In this document: in pieces, positions 23,992 through 33,982 of the stretch
Layout of the letters: every line of letters begins with the position of its first letter
Position numbering within the stretch: the stretch's first letter is position 1
Origin: Gonapodya prolifera JEL478
Taxonomy: Eukaryota; Monoblepharomycota; Monoblepharidomycetes; Monoblepharidales; Gonapodyaceae
Length of the DNA stretch: 64,000 nt
Reading direction: 5' to 3'
Assembly: GCA_001574975.1 (NCBI GenBank)
Contig: KQ965745.1
Coordinates: 62,001 to 126,000, forward strand
Program-made: the position numbers and the translations under genes
The notes under the pieces: generated by a model
Databases searched by the model: none
What the model saw: only the letters and a program-made list of their open reading frames with translations
Told to the model about the DNA's origin: nothing

Positions 23992-24198
23992 TGAGGTGTT
24001 AGGTGCTGTGGAATAGCACCAGTTGCAGTACCAAGTAATGTAGAACCTGCAGACCCAAAGGGGAAACAGAAGGCTCACACAACTTGGGGAGAGGATAATG
24101 AAGAGGAACTTCTAAGACTTGAACAGGAACAGCACCAACCCATTGTTGATGGGGATGAAGTAATGGAAGAGAATGCAGACCAGCCCTTAGGGCTATAG
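23992..24198 (+). CDS. LINE ORF1, C-terminal remnant
   Basis: About 68 codons, hydrophilic and acidic (ADPKGKQKAHTTWGEDNEEE), ending in TAG at 24196-24198, immediately followed by the ATG of ORF2 in the same frame. This suggests stop-and-restart or read-through coupling of ORF1 and ORF2. The ORF1 nucleic-acid-binding part is missing upstream. Confidence 0.6.
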
Positions 24199-27100
24199 AT
24201 GCATCTCATGTTCTTCAATTGCAATGGTCTGGCTGGGAAGGCAGAGGAGGTGTGTCGGTTTGCAGAGCAGGAAGGTGTGGATGTGACAATACTGGTTGAA
24301 ACTTGGTTGGCAGATGCAGATAGTATACCCATTAAGGTACACCCAATAGCAAATGTAACAGATACCTGGATAGTTGGGGAAGAGGGAGGGAGGAAGACAC
24401 AAGGTGGGATCTTGGTGAATGCATGGACAGCTGGAGCTAGAAACAGTGTGAGAGTTATTGAACAGTGGCCAAACAAAAAGGCTGTTGTTCTGGGAGTGGG
24501 AGAAGTCGTGATCATTGGAGCATACTTACCACCATCAGAAAATGACAAGATTGTGGAAGATTTAATGGCACTTGGGGAGAAACACTCTGGGAATGGGACA
24601 AAGCAGGTTGTGATAGTAGGGGACTTGAATGCTAGATGTGCAGAGCTTACAGGTGACCACACAACAACTGCAAGAGCAAGGGTGTTCCGAGATGCATTGG
24701 AGGGATCAGAGCTCAAAATACAGCACCCAACTCAAGGTAAATGGACAACTGTGAAGGGTGGAAAGGGGATACCAGACAATGTGGTGGCAAACTTTGAAGT
24801 AGCAGACTTTGTGGTCCATTCAGGAGAAACACTTGCAGGATCAGATCATTGCCCACTCATATTTAGTATAGAGGCAGAGCTGAAGGAAAAAGAGTTTGAG
24901 AGGTGGAATGTCAGAAGACTTGCAGACCCAAAGATAGTGGAAAAGTATATTGAGGCGCTTGGGAGGGAAGGGCAGGAGTTTCTGCAGGTAGAACAAAAAG
25001 CCAAAGACCTGCGACAGATGGTAGTTGAAGGACGGATTGACCCCATAATTTTGCAGCTCAAGATTGATGATTTGTGGCAGCAGTTTATCAATTGTATATT
25101 TAGAGCAGCTGGAAGGGCAGTTGGGAGACTTAGCTACACCACTCAAGCAGCAAGGGACTTCTGGACAGCAGAGCTGGAAGCAGGAAGGGAGGCAGTCCAG
25201 AACATGGCAAAAAAGCAGTGGGAGGATGAGGTGGAAGGTGTGAAGAGCAGAGTGACACTGAGGAACCAAGGGAAAAGACTAGCTAATGCACAAAAAGCCT
25301 ACAGGGTGAAGATTAAGGAAAGAAGGGGGGACATGTTCAGGAAGGTGGTGGATAACTTGGGAGTGGAACAGAACCAAGGAGCATTTATGAGAATGGTAAA
25401 AGGTGTTAACAAGAGGAGAAGTGGTGGGGGATGTGCCCTGGATCCAAGCAAAGTGGAGGAGTATGTAGATTACTTCAAGACCACATTTGGTGGAGACCCC
25501 ACAAGGGAGGGAGCAGTGGTGCAAACAAGACAGGAACATGAGCTGGCTGCAGAGCTCATGGTGGACCAACTGGTGAATGAAAAGACAGTGTCTGAGAAGC
25601 TGAAGGCACTGCCAAAAGGGAAGGCTTGGGGGAGTGATGATGTGCCTGGGGAGTTCTTGGCGTGTGGAAGTGTTGTGCTTTTAAAGCCTCTCACTGCAAT
25701 ATTGGCATTGATTGCAGAGGGAGAGTGCATCCCAACTCCCTGGAGGGAAGCACTTGTGGTGCCCAATTGAAAAAGCAAAGGGCTCCCAACTGACATTGCA
25801 ATGCATTGGCCCATTTCCTTGACTTGCTCAGGCCAGCGTCTCTATGAAAGACTCCTGTTGCAAGACATCAATCGGTTTGTGAATCAGCTCCATGACTCTC
25901 AAGGGGGGTTCAGAGCCCACAGGGGAACAGCACATCAAGGCCTTGTGCTGCATGAGATCTTAATCAACAATCCAAAGGCAGCAACTGCTCTCCTTGACAT
26001 GAGAGCAGCCTATGACCTAGTCAACCGCAAGAGACTTTGGGGGAGACTTAGGGAGAGATATGGTATGCCACAAGGTACTGTGAACAGGTTCAAAGACTTG
26101 TTTGATGGCTGCCACTCCAGACTCCAAGTCTTGGGTGCATGGAGTGTCCCCTTGGATAACTTGTGGGGTCTCATGCAGGGTTCCTCACTCTCCCCTGCAT
26201 TGTTCAACTTCTTCATTGATGAGTTGGCAGAAATGCTAGCCTTGGTACCAGGGGGGGCCAAGGTCTATGGCAAAATTCTGCAGGCTTTGTTCTTTGCAGA
26301 TGACACAGCATTGGTAGCAGCAACTCATGAGGCTCTAGCAGCAATGCTTGGGGTCTGTGATGCCTGGTCACAAAAGTCTGGGATGGAGTTCTCTCCACCA
26401 AAGTGCTTTTGCTTTGCAAAGGCAGTTGCAGATCGTCCAGTCCCTTTGCAGCTCTATGGACAGGACCTTCCTAGTGTAGCCAAGGAGAAATACCTTGGGT
26501 ACCCTTTCACAAAACATGGCATTGACTTTGCTTCACTATGCAGGGAGAGATGCAACAAAGCAGCAAAAGTGGTCCACATGTTGAGGGCAGTTGGAATGAA
26601 TGTGACAGGATGGGCACCAGCAGCAGCAGCAAATGTCTACAAGACATTTGTGCGCCCAGTACTTGAATATGGCATGGAGCTTTGAGAGCCAGACTCCCAG
26701 TTTCAGTGTGTCTACCAAAAGACACAGACAATAGCTTTGAGATCCATCCTCAATGCTCCCTCCCACACTAGTGAGGCTGCACTTCACTGCATCCTTGTCA
26801 TCCCCCTTGTTAAAGACAGGTGCTGGGAAATCAACTTCCTTGGAGCCTCCCACTTCCACAATAATACTGACCAGTCTACCCTTGGTGTGGATATCTGGCG
26901 CAGAGCTGCTGCCCCTCTGCAAACACCTCTGGCTTCCTCACTTCCCAAGAGGGCCCTCACCCACAACACTTGGTGTTTAGAGCTTCAACATAAGCTCATC
27001 AACCATAGCACAACTCCACTCACCAGAGTGAGCCCAACAATCACACCTCCCCCCCTCTCCAAGCCTGAGAGGAAAAAGAGGAAGATCACAACACTCATCA

Positions 27101-27507
27101 ACTTGGACAAAGATGAGGGTAACATTGCAGCTTCTGTGCTAGTAAAGGAGGATGGGAAGCACCACCACTTCCTTACTGCAAAGTCTCCAGTATCCCGAGA
27201 ACACTGGGTGACCATCACAAGATGGCAAATTGGAGTGGTTGCACACCACAATGTGTGCACCAAGTGTGGAGGCAATCTCTCTCAAGAGCATGCCATCCAG
27301 TGTGCAGACATCACTGGCATACTTCAGCCTCTTCTTGTGGGACTTCCACATGACAAGAGATTTGGAAAGACCCCAATTGACTGGGTCATCAATGCATTGG
27401 CAGGGGACATGTCTTCACTTGACTCAGAGCTCTTAGTAAAGGCAATCACCAAGATAGAGGAAGACTGCAGAGGCAGAGAGCGGACAGAGAATGGGTTCTT
27501 TAGATGA
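24199..27507 (+). pseudogene. LINE ORF2: APE endonuclease, reverse transcriptase, CCHC knuckle
   Basis: About 1100 codons in one frame. Residues 1-230: exonuclease-endonuclease-phosphatase fold with FFNCNGL, VETWL, VIVGDLNAR and GSDHCPLI (catalytic Asp/Asn/His). Then a linker rich in Lys/Glu. RT from about residue 470: the PISLTCSGQRLYERLLLQD finger, ALLDMRAAYDLVNRKRLW (motif A), GLMQGSSLSPALFNFFIDEL (motif B) and LFFADDTAL (motif C with the catalytic Asp pair). Near the C-terminus, CTKCGGNLSQEHAIQC is a CCHC-type knuckle. The frame is interrupted by TGA at 25768-25770, after LVVPN and before KSKG, and TGA at 26683-26685, after YGMEL and before EPDSQ. At the second site RTs normally have Trp. 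Otherwise open, so loss is recent. Confidence 0.88.
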
Positions 27508-27661
27508 ACTGAGGGTATGAACTTTGGGCACCTGGCGTGAATTCAGATGTTGGACACATACTATTTGTGAATTTGTCTATGACTTGCTCTAGCTTTACTG
27601 CACTACTGTAGTAGCTTTGGACAGAGGAGATCCCCTCTATAATAAACACACTGATATCGTT

Positions 27662-27850
27662 AGGTGCTGTGCCACTACTGTGGTCACGAGATTAGATGTG
27701 TGCACCTGCAGGACGTGCCTGTCACACTGACATCTGCTAACGTGGAGTATATAGTGTAGTATGAGTGTTGGGTATTAGCTGCTGTGCCACTACTGTGGCC
27801 GCGGGTTTAGATGTGCACACCTGCAGGACGTGCCCTAAGTTTGGCATCAC
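27662..27850. repeat. 115-bp tandem repeat, two partial units
   Basis: GCTGTGCCACTACTGTGG begins at 27666 and again at 27781, each followed by a GATGTG..CACCTGCAGGACGTGCC block. The segment 27730-27790 (GACATC..TATATAGTGT..GCTGTG) resembles 23965-24003 at the head of the LINE. An extra ACGTTCCTGCAG occurs at 27849 and 27911. Confidence 0.75.
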
Positions 27851-28206
27851 GTTCCTGCAGGTGAGTTCTATGCACATTACGTCTTGCTATGTACATCTGA
27901 TCATATATACACGTTCCTGCAGNTTACAGGCTTGTGCAACTCACCTAGGTTGTGTAGCACATCAGTGGAAAACTAGATACTTGGATGGACAGCAGTTACC
28001 AAAAGTTACAGATGATGTGCAAAGCGCCTTTTTATTCATACTAGAATTGTACAAAGTACCAATTGATTTGGATAGCCAGATAGAAAAGCCATTTTAATTC
28101 TTCACATATTATTTCCCTGATTCTGTCATACGTGTGTATTTTCCACACTCTTCATTAAGGGGAACGTCTTTGCAAGGTCACGCCTACCCAAAATCTTAAG
28201 CATCTT
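27851..28206. other. Unannotated stretch with one ambiguous base
   Basis: The only N in the window is at 27923, directly after the second ACGTTCCTGCAG, so a join or unresolved repeat is likely. After it a + frame reads ILELYKVPIDLDSQIEKPF to a TAA at about 28096; it may be the end of an unidentified mobile-element ORF. Confidence 0.4.
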
Positions 28207-29314
28207 TCAAACAGTGTACAAGTAATTAATGGATGCTTGATGTTTTGCGTGCCTCGTCTCCAGAAGCCACTTGTACTTTTCAAAAACATTCTTGTACGCC
28301 ATAAACATGGTTTCAAGCCTCAATTGGAGATCTGAATCAATGCATGGAGGTGCTATGCCATCAATGGCATACTTGATGGATTTGTGGTGCATATAGAATT
28401 TTGGTAAGCCAGCTCTCTGCATTATCCCCTTCCAGTGGTTCTTGGTCAATATATCCAAATTTGTCACCCTCTCTGCTTTTAGCTGCAGCAGTATCCTGTC
28501 CAGCACGTCCTGCTGGATAGACACAAACTCCAGTGCCTGCAATTTCAGCAGCAACTCCCTGAAGTAACACAACCTCTCATATCCAAACTGCATCTGCGGA
28601 TTGTTAACCTCCTTGCACTCCTCATACGTCAAAATCTTTGACAAAGGCAGAGCTGCAGTGGAATGTCCCGCCTCCACCCCACACCGGATACATGACAGCG
28701 TATCCTGAACTTTGTTGTTCACAAGATCATTTGAGCCGTTTGCATGATTCAGGGACGTCAGTGAGAAGTTTCTGCTTGACGCGAACAAGGCGTCTGTACT
28801 GCGCAATGGAGGCAAGCACTTCTTGTGAAGTATCGCCAATGGCACTTTTCGCACTGCAATTCCTGCATTCTTCAGAGTCAACGGTATCAAAGAAGAGATG
28901 AATATCGTATCTGAGTTGCTTTGATGCTTTGGTCTCTGCTTCGTACATGTCCTCTTCCCCATCCTCTTCTTCCCCATTCTCTTCTTCCCCGTCCCCTTCT
29001 TTGCTTTTTGCGCATTTCTCAATTTCCTGCATACCATCGTGTATGCGCTTTAGGAGTTTGGCCGTTGATGAGAGAAAGTCGCTCATCAACGCGCACATTT
29101 CGTTAACGTCAGACATTGCGCCGAGGTAACCCATATGTCCATTACACGTGTTTATTGCGATTGAAGCGAGAGTGTTGACACTGGCAGCTGAGACGATGTA
29201 GTTGATGTTGCCTGGAAGCGGAACCAAGCTTGTGCGTAGGACTTTGATGGAGGTTGCGAGTATGGAGACTTTCATGTAGAAGTGGCAAACTAGAATATAA
29301 TTTTTTTCAAACAT
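28207..29314 (-). pseudogene. VLTF3-like late transcription factor remnant
   Basis: Poxvirus A2-type/NCLDV late transcription factor 3. Signals: a YDIHLFFDTVDSEECRNC zinc-binding half with a following CIRCG half, then the typical helical C-terminus (FGYERLCYFRELLLKLQALE, GLPKFYMHHKSIKYAIDGI, PPCIDSDLQLRLETMF). An acidic Glu-rich stretch precedes it. A broken copy read in more than one frame; treated as a fossil. Confidence 0.75.
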
Positions 29315-29331
29315 AACTCAAACCCCCTAAT

Positions 29332-30167
29332 CTATAGCACATGTTTTCCCACTACTAGCGTTTCTGTTTTCTGCAGGGTACCCAAGGGGTAAGTGTAAAA
29401 TTTACCCGTTTCGAGTCCACAATGTGTGTGCCCATAGATCCATGTTACAATCGTATCATTTGCCGCCAATTCCACATTACTTGCAAATGCACTGTTTACG
29501 TGCTTCGAAAGCGTCACGATATACAGGCGTGATCAGCTCGAACGACGGAACGTGGTGGGTCAGCACAACCAGGCGCCGGTCATTCAAAATTGCAGTGCCA
29601 ACGGCGACGCCGAGGGCAGCAACAAATTCACCGTACAGCTGAACGCTGGTATGGGGTGAAAATTTTGGAATTTATGTATAATCGCCTGTGGTGTTTTTGA
29701 TTTTGCGGACGCGCGACATGTCAATGTCTGACCACATTGTGCCTCCAAAGAGGGTCAAATCTGTATTGGGAATATTAAACGATGAATTTTGCAGAATGTG
29801 GACGTTGGGATGTGCTTACTCCAAGTATTTTAGGTAGCTGTTGATGTGCCCATGGAGACGCTTCTGTAGTACTCGTGATTCCCCGCCACAAGAACAATGT
29901 GTTCAAAAAGCCCAGATACGCGATTGATAAACTTTTCGTAATGCATGTTTGTTGAACACGGGACTCCAATGTCCCCTGCTAAAAGTAGGATAGGCGCCTG
30001 GGATCCGAATCGGAACGTGAGCGTTCAAGCAGAGTCGCAGGAGAAGCAACTCTCACCGGCAATTCCACAGTGAGCTTTTCGTTCAGCGTTTTGTACGCCC
30101 AGCGCGGTATGCGCTTTGCCTGGAACTTGGTGAGACTTCTGCGCGCCGTGCCAAAAGTTCCAGACAT
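29332..30167 (-). pseudogene. Metallophosphoesterase-like remnant
   Basis: Calcineurin-like phosphoesterase signatures in order: ILLLAGDIG, HIVLVAGNHEYY, VVLTHHVPS and YGHTHCG, which supply the metal-binding Asp/Asn/His set. Broken into several pieces in different frames. Such enzymes occur in giant viruses and in cells; the viral origin is inferred from its VLTF3 neighbour. Confidence 0.65.
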
Positions 30168-30641
30168 TCATTGACGTCGGCAGTGTGTCACCGTGTCGTC
30201 GACGTCCACCAATGCCGCGTCATCGTCATCGATATCTTCACTTTCGTGATCGTTCAGGGCGTCACTGTCGTCTATGTACACTTCATCGTTGTATGGAGGG
30301 TACTGCTGGTGGTGCTTCATGTTACGTTGAATGTACTTGACGCGATTCGTATCACGCGTGCTGCGCTCGTTGAGCATTTCGGTGATAAGGTCGTAGATGT
30401 GTTTCAGCTCAGCATCGTCAAAGATTGCCAGGTCAAAGATATAATTCTTGTCTGTGGTGGTGTGGCTTTTTGCTTGAATGTGTGCATGCAGCGATTTGAT
30501 TTCATCTTCCAGCAATTTAGTTGCCTTGGAGAGGATTTCTCGAATGATGACGTCGCGGGGAGTTTGAATTTGGACGGCACGGTTTACAGAGTGCGACATG
30601 CGCGTGCAATAATGTGCATTAGCAAACTGGTACATAGGCAA
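30168..30641 (-). CDS. Acidic orphan ORF in the fossil block
   Basis: 157 codons; the more likely start is the internal ATG giving MSHSVNRAVQIQTPRDV (about 30597). Contains a helical centre (REILSKATKLLEDEIKSLH) and an Asp-rich tail (DDDDAALVDVDDTV). No family recognised. Included with the viral block on position and composition only. Confidence 0.45.
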   Translation of the reverse strand: MPMYQFANAHYCTRMSHSVNRAVQIQTPRDVIIREILSKATKLLEDEIKSLHAHIQAKSHTTTDKNYIFDLAIFDDAELKHIYDLITEMLNERSTRDTNRVKYIQRNMKHHQQYPPYNDEVYIDDSDALNDHESEDIDDDDAALVDVDDTVTHCRRQ

Positions 30642-31038
30642 TTAAAAAAGCCTAACTCGAAAATAACGTTTGGTGGTTGAGCTAGGAAAGGAGTCATTGG
30701 GAATTGCAAACACCTCAACGTACACAAAATCTCAGCTCACTCACCAAAGTGTCTATATGCAGCTGTGTTTGCAACTCCGGGCGGAGAAGTTAAGCTCCGT
30801 TCACTTCTTCGAAGCGGCGTATATTTGCAAGCAATGCTAAGCGTAGGAAGTGGATCGTAATCCATATGTCAACTGGAGAGTCTTTGGCAAATTTAATGTG
30901 GCAGAATTTCCAACGGAGGACTGGCGCTTTAGTAACGTTTCTATCAGCAGGGCCAGCTTCAAAAATGTGATGTACTATAAACTCCGCGCCAAATGACTGC
31001 AGTGTGCTAACTTGAAATGGAAGGTCGTCTGGCCTTGA
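30642..31038. other. Spacer between fossil block and spliced orphan gene
   Basis: No ORF or motif of note. The right end should be the 3' UTR of the gene ending at 31039. Confidence 0.4.
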
Positions 31039-33086
31039 TCACTTCTGAATTGTGGACATTAACACTGGAAGCGCCTCCTTATACAGAAGCTTCTGTTCAT
31101 CGGCCTTCTTCTCTGATATTGGCCGCCGAAATCCTTTTGATTCTTTAAAAGCCACCTTGCCTATCTGTCCGTCGGGTTTGACGCTAGCATTCTCCGACAA
31201 TTTCTGATTCTGAAAGTCGAGGAGAACCTTAAGTTTATCAAGTGCACCGTCTCCCCAAGACCACATCCCGGACAAGATGAACGACAGCCAACCGGTTACG
31301 TTTTCTTCAGCAGGATGATGTCCGTCGGCAGTGTCAAGTTTCCCTTCTGCCGCACTTGTGAAATATTCGAGATGAAGGCTGTGAACAAAATCAAATGGCG
31401 CAAAACTATTAAAAATGTTGCCACCTTACATATATGGCTTCCAGTTCGGAATCACGACTTTTTCGACTATGGGTAAGAAACCGGCTACCTCCCTCGATCC
31501 TACAAAATCCGCCCATCTGACTTCACGGTTTCTGGCAACTTCAGCGACCCGTCCAAGTTCACGTTTCAGTCTCACGTAAACGATCTCATGGGAGGATGCA
31601 GATGGAAGGAAAAGCTCATTGAAATAACCAAACAGCGCAATACGTTCATCTCCAAGCAATATGGAAATATTGGGAAGGTCGCGCTCAAGAACATCAACAA
31701 CCTGGTTTCGAATTCTAAAATGCAATACGGGTCTAAATAGAAAAAAGACCCAAAGTAGGCAGATGCTCACTTGTCTGAAAGAACATCGTTTATAGTCCGC
31801 TTTCGCATTTCTTTCCTTTTCCTTTGTATCAAACGAATTATATTAACTTTGAATGGTGTTGGTTCACAACGAGTGCCAACGCCATTCCGTCGAGCCTTCC
31901 ATCTTAGGTTCACGAAAATTAAAATCCAAGCTTCCCTCCACCGCAATCTCCTGTGAAAATGTGGGCAAAGTACATCCTCAGACAATCTTCCTCAATATAT
32001 GTTTCCATGGCGGTAGCGCTTGTACCGGCTGTGATAACTGTGGGAGGACTTCGGAGAGTGGTTTTGTCATCGGTACCCTAAAGGGGGGTGGGGCAAGAGC
32101 GTGTGATCCAAATTAGATACTTGTACTCGCTTCATATGCGTGCAAATAAATATCACACAGAATAGGATCTGTTTTCCGCAACGAGCCAGAAAAACGCCGA
32201 GTCAGAAGCCCCCCCAAACATTGCCACCGAGGTACTCGCATGGTCATCGTTAAAAATGATGGTAAGGGGAGAGTCCCAGTCCAATTCCATGCGGTTACCC
32301 TTCCCTCCCTTGCGATTTGGCTCACGACTCACCGAAACTATACTTCTCGAAGAAAATTTTGGCAGAATAGCATCAGCGTCGGTTCCAGTAGGAGTGTTGT
32401 AGAGAGTAGCATCGTCGTCGGTATTCTTAACCTTCAACGAGGAGGCAGGGTATTTAATTATACGTTAAACGTGTGGTCTTGCAACGGCACTCACGGAAGA
32501 ATCATGCTCTTCGACGACAATAGCGGGACGTTCAGGGGAATCGGGAACAAATTTCACCCGTCCCTTGGCGTATGGGATACGGACGCCCGATTGAGCTGCT
32601 GCGCGAAACCCATTTGAAACGAGCTCCGAAATTGAAGCTCCTTGGGCACGAAGGCCCTCTAAGACGGTCCTTTCTCGGAGATCGGCCCCGGTGATTTGTG
32701 CCAAAAGAGAATTTAGGTCCGCCTTTAAGGAGAAGCCTCAGGTCAACTCAAATTCTCTTTCGGCACAAATCAAGCATCCTTTCTTACCTTGGAGGTATCT
32801 TCGTGCCCACATAATGTCACTTCGTTATCATCTTCCCGCTTCCTCTTCAAGGAACTCTGATTCGCGGTAGTCCCCGCATCAGGCTGACGTTGAGGTGAAT
32901 CATCCGTCCATTCGGACGCGTAACCAGAATGTTCCGGTGTGGTTGGCAGAGGTCCAGGAGAATGCGGGATCTGGAGTGTTGCAGAGACCTTTGCGAGAAT
33001 GCAGTAAATGTTAATTCGGATGCAATGAAACACTTTTGGAACTCGAAACAACGTCCAGATGCAAGGCGGGAATGAGGCCTCTCCAT
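31039..33086 (-). CDS. Spliced gene of unknown family
   Basis: A series of exons with good splice signals and consistent frame. A nuclear-signal-like segment (SSLKRKREDD) is followed by intron 32723-32787; then ADLNSLLAQITGADLRERTV and VRIPYAKGRVKFVPD; then VKNTDDDATLYNTPTG and MELDWDSPLTIIFNDDH; a short exon near 32050; then RKRTINDVLSDK|IRNQVVDVLE with LPNISILLGDERIALFGYF; and finally GMWSWGDGALDKLKVLLDF to TGA/stop at 31039. The start is not settled (ATG 33086 or an unseen exon). No known domain. Intact exon-intron structure argues for a working nuclear gene in an otherwise invaded area. Exon count about seven. Confidence 0.55.
32693..32771. repeat. Inverted repeat spanning an intron-exon junction
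   Basis: Arms 32693-32714 and 32750-32771, 22 nt each with one mismatch and a 35-nt loop. On the minus-strand transcript the first arm lies in the intron, the second in the next exon (codons for NSLLAQI), and the CTTAAAG|G acceptor lies in the loop. Confidence 0.85.
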
Positions 33087-33439
33087 TTAGTCCAGCGTCG
33101 TTGAGCGCTGCAAGCCAACCACAACAAACACACCACCATCATGGGGGACTCTAACGGACGCGCGAACGCGCTAAATCCAACGCCACATATTCCACAATAA
33201 AATTCCGAACGCTGCCATGCCTGTGGCTGCTCGCATTCAGCGTGAAAGTTTCAGCCGAGTCCAAGGTGGGTCCAGACACCCAACACAGATGGCACCAAAA
33301 GCAGCGGTCCCCCGATACCCACCTCCTGAGGGCTGCTGGCGGCCTGCTGCATTGCGGATTGGATGGTTTGAAGACTTTGCGCTGGAGTTTGTTGGGCTTG
33401 CGTTGGTTTGCTGTGCCACTTTTCTTCATCTCAGCCCAC

Positions 33440-33982
33440 ATGCCCGCTGCGCCACCACGTACCAATGCCAGACCACACCTTTCTCCTCTAATCCTCCCCA
33501 TTTTGGCTACATTTATTGTATTGGTAAAAGATCCATTGATATCAGAAATTTTGGACAAGATTGTTTTTTTGACTCCCTCTTTTGGCAACCTTTTTCGACC
33601 AAATAGAAACACGAAATTTTCCTCTTATCATATCGCCGTACCCGCCTTTATTTTCGCCCTCATCGTCCTCCTCGTAGTTATCGCTGCCCGAGTTATATCG
33701 AAACACCGAACTCGCAGCCCGCCAGCAATGTCCAACACTTCCATCGACACCACTTTGTCTGGCAAACGTTCGCCAAACGATCCAGCCTCTGCCTGGTTCA
33801 CGGAAAAGTCAGACGCTAGCAATGGGTTTGGAGAAATCTGGCGGCAAGGACAAGCCGAAGCCCAGGGCGACAGGAGCCAGTCCGAGGAGGAAAAAGAATC
33901 ACAGCGGAATGTCGGGAATGCCTCGCATCATGAGGCATCTGCCGCTGTTCAAGGGGGTGGTGGCTTTATAGTCCGCCGGTGA
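33440..33982 (+). CDS. Putative membrane protein, two hydrophobic segments
   Basis: ATG 33440 (MPAAPPRTNARPHLSP) gives 180 codons to TGA 33980. Hydrophobic stretches: LILPILATFIVLV and VPAFIFALIVLLVVIAARVI, the second followed by basic KHRTRS; then a hydrophilic Ser/Glu-rich tail. The frame stays open for about 66 codons upstream, so the start may lie earlier. No family recognised; a minus-strand ORF overlaps but is poorer. Confidence 0.4.
   Translation: MPAAPPRTNARPHLSPLILPILATFIVLVKDPLISEILDKIVFLTPSFGNLFRPNRNTKFSSYHIAVPAFIFALIVLLVVIAARVISKHRTRSPPAMSNTSIDTTLSGKRSPNDPASAWFTEKSDASNGFGEIWRQGQAEAQGDRSQSEEEKESQRNVGNASHHEASAAVQGGGGFIVRR

Larger units (their letters stand above)
23992..27658 (+). 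mobile_element. Non-LTR retrotransposon (LINE), 5'-truncated
   Basis: Contains the tail of ORF1 (23992-24198), a full-length ORF2 frame (24199-27507) and a 3' UTR with AATAAA at 27641-27646 and a small AGAGG/CCTCT stem just before it. No LTRs. The endonuclease, RT and C-terminal zinc knuckle order is that of APE-type LINEs; no RNase H domain is visible. Two in-frame TGA codons are the only breaks seen in ORF2, so the copy is fairly young. Its lower GC differs from host genes. The sequence just upstream (23960-24005) resembles the 115-bp repeat just downstream. Confidence 0.9.
28207..30641 (-). mobile_element. Fossil giant-virus (Nucleocytoviricota) insertion
   Basis: Three adjacent minus-strand remnants read in the same direction without spliceosomal introns: a VLTF3-like late transcription factor, a metallophosphoesterase and an acidic orphan ORF. 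VLTF3 is a hallmark of nucleocytoplasmic large DNA viruses and has no cellular homologue known to me. The block is less GC-rich than flanking host genes. It is broken, with a handful of frame interruptions in all, and looks old but still readable at the protein level. The true ends are not known; the lower-GC region to about 38 kb could belong to the same insertion. Confidence 0.7.

Noticed and set aside
23992-27658. LTR retroelement or retrovirus-like element
   Set aside because: APE endonuclease, RT motifs and C-terminal knuckle without protease, integrase or LTRs identify a LINE.
27662-27850. CRISPR-like array
   Set aside because: Only two long diverged tandem units with no short uniform repeats and spacers; eukaryotic context.
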